Positions 1 through 6,903 of a stretch of 49,653 nucleotides of DNA are shown here, piece after piece. The notes below the pieces were generated by a model that was not told the DNA's origin, ran no database searches, and was given only the letters and a program-made list of their open reading frames with translations. Numbering within the stretch: position 1 is the stretch's first letter; the number at the start of each line of letters is the position of its first letter. Origin of the DNA: CAYVUM01 sp964619055 (GTDB lineage Bacteria; Pseudomonadota; Alphaproteobacteria; Rhodospirillales; Defluviicoccaceae); assembly GCA_964619055.1 (NCBI GenBank), contig CAZUDB010000022.1, positions 1 to 49,653 of the forward strand, given 5' to 3'. Made by a program: the position numbers and the translations under genes.

Positions 1-41
1 CTAGTACGGCCAGTCGGAGTGCGGCTCCCGCCGGTCGAGTC

Positions 42-1490
42 TTACCCGCGCCAAAAGGCGGGCGACAGCAGTAGCAACACAGTGAACAGCTCAAGCCGAC
101 CAAGCAGCATGCCGGCAGACAGCAGCCATTTGGCGCCGTCCGGTAGCGACTCAAAGGTGCCAGCCGGTCCAATGATCGGGCCCAGCCCCGGTCCGACGTT
201 GCAAATGGCCGTCGCTGCGGCGGAGATCGCTGTGACGAAATCCAAGCCGAACATGCCGAGACCAACGGCAAGCAGTGCGAACAGCACACCAAATACAAAG
301 AAAAAGCTCAAAACGGAGGTGATCACATCCTCAGGGATCGGGCGTCCCTGGTAATAGGGAATGAAGACGCCGTGGGGTCGGATCAAATGTAGAAACTGGG
401 TGTTGGCCGCCGCCCACAGCACTTGGAAGCGAAAGATTTTGATTCCGCACGAAGTCGAGCCCGTGCAGCCGCCAATGAACATGATATAGAAGAAAATCGG
501 AGCCGCGAACGAACCCCAAAGCCAAAAATCGGCCGTTGCATAGCCTGTGCCCGTGAGTACCGAAATGACGTTGAACGCGCCGTAGCGCACGGCGGTTAAG
601 GGGTCATAGTCAGCATCCTGCACCAAGAATAGGGTAGCGGCGAATACGGCCGCCACCATAATCGCCAGGAACCAATGCACCTGACTGTCGTGAATCAACA
701 CGCTAAGGTCGCCCTGCAAAGCGCGCAGCAGCAGCACGAACGGCAACGAGCCGACAATCATGCCGGCCATGATGATCACATCAATGACAGCGCTGTCGAA
801 ATGGCCAATCGATCCGTCGGACGTCGAATAGCCGCCCGTCGCGATTGTCGTCATGGCGTGGACCGACGCTTCGAGGCCGTTCATCCCAGCACCGTAGAGC
901 GCCAAGGCCCAGACGAAGGTCAAGGCCACGTAGACCAGACTTAGCAGCGCGGCGATGCGGGTTGCGCGCGGCAGGATCTTCTCGCCCGCTTCGAAGCCTT
1001 CCACTCGGAACATCTGCATGCCGCCGACACCCATCATGGGAAGCACGGCGACGGCCATAACGATGATCCCGAGCCCGCCCAGCCACTGCAAAATTCCACG
1101 CCACAGCAAAATTCCCGGAGGTGCCAGGTCAAGGCCGACGATCACGGTCGACCCGGTGGTCGTGATTCCCGACATGGCCTCGAAGAACGCGTCCGTGAAT
1201 GACATCTCCAGTTCGGAGAACATGAACGGCAGTGCGGCGAACAGGGTCAGAGCAGACCATGACACCGTCGTCATCACGAATGCCTGACGAACCGACAGGC
1301 GAAAACGCCCCGACCGACAGGACAGGGCCAGGGCCACGCCGACAAACATGGTCACGCCGGCGGAAACGGTGAAGACCTGCCAATCAGGATTGCCTGCGAT
1401 CAGGTCTACGAGCGCCGGAACCCCCATAAACAGCGACAACAGCGTCAAGAACACCCCAACGACGAGCAAAACCGGACGAAGATCGATCAC
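42..1490 (-). CDS. trkH: TrkH-family potassium uptake channel subunit
   Basis: Integral inner-membrane, pore-forming subunit for K+ uptake, 482 residues, the usual TrkH length. All four selectivity-filter loops of the Trk/Ktr/HKT superfamily are visible: TTTGSTV at about 110-116, TIATGGY at about 215-221, LTGTGYAT at 312-319 and NVGPGLG at 431-437. The conserved GGCTGSTSCGIK stretch lies at about 340-351. Hydrophobic segments fill the rest of the chain. The family normally works with the cytoplasmic NAD-binding regulator TrkA, which is not in the window. The start is GTG with only a weak GGA upstream. The methyltransferase gene ends 95 bases upstream on the same strand, so co-transcription is possible but not shown. 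Family assignment is firm. Confidence 0.95.
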   Translation of the reverse strand: MIDLRPVLLVVGVFLTLLSLFMGVPALVDLIAGNPDWQVFTVSAGVTMFVGVALALSCRSGRFRLSVRQAFVMTTVSWSALTLFAALPFMFSELEMSFTDAFFEAMSGITTTGSTVIVGLDLAPPGILLWRGILQWLGGLGIIVMAVAVLPMMGVGGMQMFRVEGFEAGEKILPRATRIAALLSLVYVALTFVWALALYGAGMNGLEASVHAMTTIATGGYSTSDGSIGHFDSAVIDVIIMAGMIVGSLPFVLLLRALQGDLSVLIHDSQVHWFLAIMVAAVFAATLFLVQDADYDPLTAVRYGAFNVISVLTGTGYATADFWLWGSFAAPIFFYIMFIGGCTGSTSCGIKIFRFQVLWAAANTQFLHLIRPHGVFIPYYQGRPIPEDVITSVLSFFFVFGVLFALLAVGLGMFGLDFVTAISAAATAICNVGPGLGPIIGPAGTFESLPDGAKWLLSAGMLLGRLELFTVLLLLSPAFWRG

Positions 1491-1585
1491 AGTCGTGTCC
1501 GTTTGCCGAGATCAGCGCTGGCAGCGAGGCGGGAGGCCGCACAGTCGCACGCCAGCAAACGCGTCGATACTATCGTCACCGCCGA

Positions 1586-3130
1586 CTATATTGCTCCGAG
1601 TTGTCGCCACACAGGACAGCGGCGTTCGATGATCCGAGCGACATCGGCGCGTAGGGTGTCTAGCGCCTCGGCCTCTGTTTCCAAGACTTTGCCGTCCTTG
1701 ATAAGACGTTCGCCGGCGGCCTCCAATGGCGCGTAGACAAGCCGGGCGAGCGCGTCCAAGTCCTCCCCTAATCCATCCAAGAGGCCGAGGTAGGTTCGGA
1801 TTTCCAAACCCGTGGCAGGCACAGCGCTCCCGAGCTCGGCGGCAGCGAGGGCAAACGTCCGGCCGATCGGCTGTGCAACGGCGCGGCTGGCAAGAGCGCG
1901 GTTGAGCCGTAACGCCGCGTCCGCCGGTGGCACAGTTGCAAGCGCCTTTGCCGGCGCTCCTTGATTGGAGCCCACAATTAGGCCGGCAATTTCGATCGCC
2001 TTGGAGCCGTTCTTGTCCGGCGTGTTCGCGACCTCGAGCAGGTCGGCCATGGATCTGGCGCCGTCGGCCAAGGCGTCGAACACCGGGTCGAAGACCTTTC
2101 GTTCCACCTGGATTTCGCCGATGGGCACATTCAGCGTAACGGTGGCCGCATCCCGCTGCAGCGACAACGCCAAGCGCATATCCTTAATCAGCGCTTCCTG
2201 GTCCGGCACCGTCAGCCGCCGGGCCCCGCGCACGAACACGTCCTTGCGCAGCAGCCTGGGGGCGAAGTGGTCCTTCACGGTTTCCTTGAGCGCTGGATCG
2301 GTGATCCCAGCCAGCAACGCTTGGTGTTCAGCCGTCAGGTTTAAATCCAAAAAATTGGCGATGGGATTGGAGGAGCCAACGAACTGGAGTTTGGCTCCGG
2401 CAAGCTCACGAACCACATCAGCGTGGAACATGGGGTGCCAGTTGCTGTTCATGTACTCGTGAGTCAGGTAGGCCAACATGCCGTCCTGGTGGGCGTTGAC
2501 AATGCTGTCAAACAGCTTGCTGTCGTGCAGGTAGGGTGCCCCAGCGTCGCGAAGCTTGGTGGCGAACGTGAACCCGTGCTCGAATTGGCGGTCGCTGCGC
2601 TCCGGTGCCGAGCGGCCTACGTCACAAATCAGGCGTTGCAGGACCTGGCCACCGGACCACGCAGGTAGAGCATTGTAGCTCACGTACGCCACGCCGCCGG
2701 GCTTGAGGTGACGGCGCAGGATCTCGACGATGCGGCCGCGATCCTCGAGCGTGATCCAGGTATAAACCCCATGCATTGTAATAAAATCGCAAGCCGGCAC
2801 CGTGCTCTCGGCAAGGACCTCTTCGAAGCTCCGCTCCGCGAAGTGGACATTGTCGAGCTCGGCGTCGGCCGCCAGCTCCTGAGCGCCGGCGATATGGCTT
2901 GGGTTGAAGTCGATGCCGTAAACGGTTGCCTCCGGACAGGTGGCAGCGATGACGGACGCAGTCACGCCGAGGCCGCAGCCGAGCTCCAGATACGTGAACG
3001 GCCCGCTAAGAGTCGGTGGATGAAAGCCGTTCATTAAACAGATCAGGGCAAGGTGCTGCGGAACCTGGTCTGCGAAGAACGAGGCCGTGTAGTTGACATC
3101 GGCCACATAGCCGGCGGTCCAGTCCGTCAT
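1586..3130 (-). CDS. Class I SAM-dependent methyltransferase with C-terminal regulatory-type domain
   Basis: A protein of 514 residues with an N-terminal Rossmann methyltransferase domain. Motif I is LELGCGLG at about 48-55, followed by an acidic GIDFNPSHI strand end and LKPGGVAYVSYN as the post-II region. The remaining 300 or so residues match the general layout of 'methyltransferase regulatory domain' proteins, a poorly characterised C-terminal module; substrate unknown. I chose the ATG at 3130 (MTDWTAGYV) over the longer reading from 3220 because the first 30 residues of the longer form look non-conserved and arginine-rich, whereas the family begins close to the Tyr-rich segment. It is divergent from clpV across 259 bases. 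A link to type VI secretion is only positional. Confidence 0.85.
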   Translation of the reverse strand: MTDWTAGYVADVNYTASFFADQVPQHLALICLMNGFHPPTLSGPFTYLELGCGLGVTASVIAATCPEATVYGIDFNPSHIAGAQELAADAELDNVHFAERSFEEVLAESTVPACDFITMHGVYTWITLEDRGRIVEILRRHLKPGGVAYVSYNALPAWSGGQVLQRLICDVGRSAPERSDRQFEHGFTFATKLRDAGAPYLHDSKLFDSIVNAHQDGMLAYLTHEYMNSNWHPMFHADVVRELAGAKLQFVGSSNPIANFLDLNLTAEHQALLAGITDPALKETVKDHFAPRLLRKDVFVRGARRLTVPDQEALIKDMRLALSLQRDAATVTLNVPIGEIQVERKVFDPVFDALADGARSMADLLEVANTPDKNGSKAIEIAGLIVGSNQGAPAKALATVPPADAALRLNRALASRAVAQPIGRTFALAAAELGSAVPATGLEIRTYLGLLDGLGEDLDALARLVYAPLEAAGERLIKDGKVLETEAEALDTLRADVARIIERRCPVWRQLGAI

Positions 3131-3389
3131 CGTTGCGTATCCATCGTTTCTTATGTCAGCCCAGTCGCGCGGACCATACCAGGAAAGCCGCGGCAGAACA
3201 GGTGGATCGCGCCCGCGCATCGTTTGCCCGACAACGGGTCCAGGGATAAGCTATTGAGACGGGTTGTGAATGTGGTACAGGTCGAGTGTGGTTTGTGCTC
3301 GATTGTGTTGCAGGCGACAGGGCATCAAACGGGGGGATTCTGACCACGACAGCCGCCCCGGGCGTCAACGTTGAGGGCAGGGAGGCAGC
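3131..3389. promoter_or_regulatory. Divergent intergenic region, methyltransferase / clpV
   Basis: 259 bases separate two divergent genes, so promoters for both should lie here. The clpV ribosome binding site GGGAGG is at about 3379-3384. A possible sigma70-like pair on the plus strand, TTGAGA near 3254 with TACAGG downstream, is too weak to call. I see no convincing sigma54 element and no credible small gene; the short open frames here lack coding character. Confidence 0.4.
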
Positions 3390-6092
3390 ATGGCCCAAAT
3401 CGATGCAAAGTTGCTGTTCAGCAAACTCAATCGGCCCTGCCGGCAAGCCCTCGAACAGGCGCTCGGGCTGACCCATTCCCGGACTCACTACAACGTCGAA
3501 GTCGAACACTGGTTGCTCAAGCTTCTGGAGATCGATAACTCCGACCTTCAGGTCATTTTGCGCCAGTACGACGTCGACACCAGCCGACTCCAGGCCGACG
3601 TCACCCGCATGCTGGACCGGCTGAAGACAGGCAACAGCCGTACACCCAGCCTCTCGCCCCACGTCATCGCCTGGGTGCAGGAAGCGTGGTCTCTGGCGTC
3701 GCTGCAGTTTGAGGCCAATGCCATCCGATCCGGACACCTCATCACGGCTCTGTTGACCGACAAGGCGCTGTCGGCCATGGCCCATGAGGCTTCATCGCAG
3801 TTCGCCCGTATCAATCCGGAAATCCTCAAGGCCGATCTCGCCAAGCTGATGGAGAGCAGCGGTGAAACGGAGCAAGCGACAGGCTCCGACGCGGCGCCCT
3901 CAGAAGCGGTGAAAGGCCGCCCCGGCGCATCATCCAGTGGCGCCCTTGAGCAGTACACCATCGACCTCACGGCGCGCGCGCAATCGGGCCAGATCGATCC
4001 CGTTCTGGGCCGCGATTCCGAAATTCGCCAGATTTGCGATATCCTGTCGCGGCGCCGTCAGAACAATCCGATCTTGACCGGCGAGGCAGGCGTGGGCAAA
4101 ACCGCCGTAGTCGAAGGCTTCGCCATTCGCGTCGCCGCAGGCGACGTGCCGCCGCTGCTGCGGGGCGTTACCATCCGCACCTTGGATCTAGGCCTGCTGC
4201 AGGCAGGCGCGGGAGTACGGGGGGAGTTCGAGAACCGGCTCCGCGGTGTCATCGACGATGTCAAGGCATCGCCGGCCCCGATCATTCTGTTCATTGATGA
4301 GGCGCACACCCTAATCGGCGCCGGCGGTCAGGCTGGACAGGGCGATGCCGCCAATCTGCTTAAACCAGCTCTAGCCCGCGGCGAGTTGCGCACGGTCGCC
4401 GCGACCACGTGGGCGGAATATAAGAAGTACTTTGAGAAGGATGCTGCCTTGGCCCGCCGGTTCCAGGTGGTCAAGGTCGAAGAGCCGTCGGAAGCCTCGG
4501 CGATCGAGATGATGCGGGGCCTCGTCGGCACGCTTGAAGACCATCATGAGGTGCGGATTCTCGACGAGGCCGTAGCCGAATCCGTGCGGTTGTCGCACCG
4601 CTACATCGCTGGGCGCCAGCTCCCCGATAAATCCGTGAGCTTGCTTGACACCGCTTGCGCCCGCGTTGCCATGAGCCAATCGGCGACTCCACCGGAAATC
4701 GAGGATTTGCGCCGTCGGATTGAACAGATCGATGTGGAACTGGGCATTCTGCAGCGCGAATCAGCCACAGGCTCCGATCATGCCGAACGGACGGCAGCCA
4801 GGATGAGCGAACGGGCCGAGGCCGTGGAGTCACTGGCCGCCCTTGACGAGCGCTGGGAGCAGGAGAAAGCGCTGGTCGCGGACGCGCGCCAAGTCCGTAA
4901 TCGGATCGAAGCCGCTTACCATGTGGCCGATGCGGCCGAGACTGAGCCGTCAGCAAAGGGCGCCGGAGATGCGGGCGTTGTCCCAGCGGAGCCTGAGGGT
5001 GTCGCCGAAGATAAGTCGCGGCTGAGTGCGCTCAGCCATGAACTGCATACGCTGCAAGGGGAAACCCCGCTCGTTCATGCCGTGGTTGACGGGCAGGCCG
5101 TTGCGGCCGTGGTGGCGGCGTGGACCGGCATCCCCGTGGGTCGCATGGTCAAGGATGAGATCGAGGCGATCCTCTCGCTCAAAGAGACCATGGAGCAGCG
5201 AATCATCGGTCAATCGCACGCGCTGGACGCTATCGCCAAGGCGATCCGGACCTCCCGCGCCCGCTTGACCGATGAACGCAAGCCCATCGGTGTCTTCTTC
5301 ATGGTGGGTCCCAGTGGCGTCGGCAAAACCGAAACGGCGCTCACGCTCGCCGATTTGCTGTACGGCGGCTCCGATGCCGTCACCGTCATCAACATGTCCG
5401 AATTCAAGGAGGAGCACAAAGTCTCGACCCTTATGGGCTCGCCGCCCGGTTATGTCGGATATGGCGAAGGCGGGGTGCTGACTGAGGCCGTGCGGCGAAA
5501 ACCTTATAGCGTCGTCTTGTTGGACGAGATGGAGAAGGCCCATCCCGGCGTTCAGGATGTGTTCTACCAGGTGTTTGATAAGGGCATGCTCCGCGACGGC
5601 GAAGGTCGTGACATCGACTTCAAGAACACCGTCGTGATCATGACGTCCAACGCGGCTTCGGATCACCTCATGAGTCTCTGCGCGGACCCGGAAACGATGC
5701 CCGATGCCGCCGGTCTGGCCGAGGCCATGCGTCCTGAACTCCTCAAGGTCTTCAAGCCTGCGTTCCTCGGCCGGGTCACGCTGATCCCTTACTTCCCGCT
5801 CAACGACGATGTGCTGCGCCAGATTGTCGGGCTGAATCTGGAGAAGGTGCGCCGACGCGTTGCCAGCAATTATCAGGCCCGCTTTGATTGGTCGCCGGAC
5901 GTGGTCGATGGCATCACGAGCCGATGCCAGGAGACCGAAACCGGGGCCCGCGTCATCGAGCACATTTTGAGTGGGACCATGCTGCCTGAATTGGCTGGGC
6001 ATTTCCTGTCGGCCATGGCCGAAGGCAGACGCATATCTGCCGTGCAAATTTCGCTGGACGAGCACGGCAATTTCGCGTATTCCTTGGGATAG
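3390..6092 (+). CDS. tssH: Type VI secretion AAA+ ATPase ClpV (TssH)
   Basis: Hexameric AAA+ unfoldase that disassembles contracted TssB/TssC sheaths so they can be reused. It has 900 residues, typical for ClpV. An N-terminal Clp-repeat domain covers about 1-160. AAA1 has Walker A GEAGVGKT at 231-238 and Walker B with FIDEAH at 301-306. A coiled-coil middle domain spans about 430-555. AAA2 has Walker A GPSGVGKT at 640-647, pore loop GYVG at 687-690 and Walker B LLDEMEKAH at 710-718. The opening (LLFSKLNRPCRQALEQA) and the replacement of the ClpB N-domain are ClpV-like rather than ClpB-like. A good GGGAGG precedes the ATG. The next gene downstream is hcp, which supports the T6SS role. No tssB or tssC is in the window. 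Confidence 0.96.
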   Translation: MAQIDAKLLFSKLNRPCRQALEQALGLTHSRTHYNVEVEHWLLKLLEIDNSDLQVILRQYDVDTSRLQADVTRMLDRLKTGNSRTPSLSPHVIAWVQEAWSLASLQFEANAIRSGHLITALLTDKALSAMAHEASSQFARINPEILKADLAKLMESSGETEQATGSDAAPSEAVKGRPGASSSGALEQYTIDLTARAQSGQIDPVLGRDSEIRQICDILSRRRQNNPILTGEAGVGKTAVVEGFAIRVAAGDVPPLLRGVTIRTLDLGLLQAGAGVRGEFENRLRGVIDDVKASPAPIILFIDEAHTLIGAGGQAGQGDAANLLKPALARGELRTVAATTWAEYKKYFEKDAALARRFQVVKVEEPSEASAIEMMRGLVGTLEDHHEVRILDEAVAESVRLSHRYIAGRQLPDKSVSLLDTACARVAMSQSATPPEIEDLRRRIEQIDVELGILQRESATGSDHAERTAARMSERAEAVESLAALDERWEQEKALVADARQVRNRIEAAYHVADAAETEPSAKGAGDAGVVPAEPEGVAEDKSRLSALSHELHTLQGETPLVHAVVDGQAVAAVVAAWTGIPVGRMVKDEIEAILSLKETMEQRIIGQSHALDAIAKAIRTSRARLTDERKPIGVFFMVGPSGVGKTETALTLADLLYGGSDAVTVINMSEFKEEHKVSTLMGSPPGYVGYGEGGVLTEAVRRKPYSVVLLDEMEKAHPGVQDVFYQVFDKGMLRDGEGRDIDFKNTVVIMTSNAASDHLMSLCADPETMPDAAGLAEAMRPELLKVFKPAFLGRVTLIPYFPLNDDVLRQIVGLNLEKVRRRVASNYQARFDWSPDVVDGITSRCQETETGARVIEHILSGTMLPELAGHFLSAMAEGRRISAVQISLDEHGNFAYSLG

Positions 6093-6205
6093 TCGGGCTT
6101 CAAGCTCGCACTCTTGGCCTCAACGGCCCGCTCTTCGTATCCGTGCATTATTGGGAAGGGATCATCGACGCGCTCACGCGTGTCAGTCCCTGAAACCTGT
6201 CTCGA

Positions 6206-6267
6206 TCGGCGCCCATGGGAGATGAGCGCCGACGGGAGTTTATTGTCCCTGCGCGAACAGGGAGGAG
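6206..6267 (+). promoter_or_regulatory. Two hairpins in the hcp leader, one overlapping its ribosome binding site
   Basis: The 182-base gap between clpV and hcp holds two inverted repeats. The first pairs tcggcgc (6206-6212) with gcgccga (6226-6232). The second pairs tccctg (6246-6251) with caggga (6258-6263) across a six-base loop. The right arm of the second contains the ggga of the hcp Shine-Dalgarno sequence gggaggag (6260-6267). Folding could therefore limit hcp translation. The repeats are seen directly; a regulatory role is inference. Confidence 0.4.
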
Positions 6268-6274
6268 ATGAGTC

Positions 6275-6748
6275 ATGGCCATTTATCTGAAGTACGGTGC
6301 AATCAAAGGTGACGCCACCCATGAGGAGCACAAGGACTGGATCGCGTGCGATTCCGTTCAATGGGGTGTCGGTCGTTCGATCTCAACGCCGGCTGGTGCC
6401 ACGGAAAACCGTGAAGCATCCGAGCCGTCAGTGAGCGAAGTGACCTGCACCAAGCCGATGGACATTGCGTCCATTCACATCTTCAAGGAAGCCTGCACAG
6501 GCAACGAGGGTGTCGACAGCACGATTCACCTGGTGCAAACCGGTTCACCGGGGCGCTTGGTGTGTGAGTACAAGCTTACCAACTCGCTGATCAGCAGCTA
6601 TAGCGCATCCAGCGGCGGCGACACTCCTTCGGAATCGTTCAGCATCAACTTCACGAAGATGGAGTTCAAGTACGTCAACTACGATCCCAAGGGTGCTGCG
6701 AGCCCGGCATCTGCTTCCTACGATCTGCAGACCACGAAAGCCGGCTAA
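6275..6748 (+). CDS. hcp: Type VI secretion tube protein Hcp
   Basis: Hcp forms the stacked hexameric rings of the T6SS inner tube and is itself secreted. The 157-residue protein has the normal Hcp length and hallmarks: an N-terminal MAIYLKYGAIKGDATHEEHKDWI segment, an internal KPMDIASIHIFKEAC stretch, and a C-terminal ESFSINFTKMEFKYV beta-strand region. It is preceded by a strong GGGAGGAG 7 bases upstream of the ATG, partly inside a hairpin. It lies 182 bases after clpV and is followed by a GC-rich hairpin, so it may be the last gene of the unit or be expressed separately at a higher level. No toxin extension is seen, so this is a structural Hcp. The following gene is convergent. Confidence 0.95.
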   Translation: MAIYLKYGAIKGDATHEEHKDWIACDSVQWGVGRSISTPAGATENREASEPSVSEVTCTKPMDIASIHIFKEACTGNEGVDSTIHLVQTGSPGRLVCEYKLTNSLISSYSASSGGDTPSESFSINFTKMEFKYVNYDPKGAASPASASYDLQTTKAG

Positions 6749-6760
6749 CCTTAGTCGCAC

Positions 6761-6784
6761 CGGCCCGGGCATTCGCCCGGGCCG
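6761..6784. terminator. GC-rich hairpin after hcp
   Basis: A perfect 10-bp stem, cggcccgggc (6761-6770) with gcccgggccg (6775-6784), and a four-base loop attc. It starts 12 bases after the hcp stop and lies between convergent hcp and the kinase gene. There is no T-run on either side, so it is either a Rho-assisted or bidirectional terminator or a 3' stabilising structure. Confidence 0.55.
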
Positions 6785-6903
6785 GGCGCGCCCAAGCAAT
6801 ATAAACTGTCGTATACAGGTAAGAGCTGTGTAGGCTCCAGTGTGCGAGGGCCGCCTCCAATCAGTCATCCAATTTTAGTAATGATCTATGCGGATGTCGC
6901 CGA

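Noticed and set aside
3156..3785. 209-codon minus-strand frame over the clpV start
   Set aside because: Overlaps the clpV N-terminus and its promoter region; no recognisable features.
4950..6065. 371-codon minus-strand frame opposite clpV
   Set aside because: Exact antisense of conserved AAA+ codons; His/Asp-rich composition typical of a shadow.
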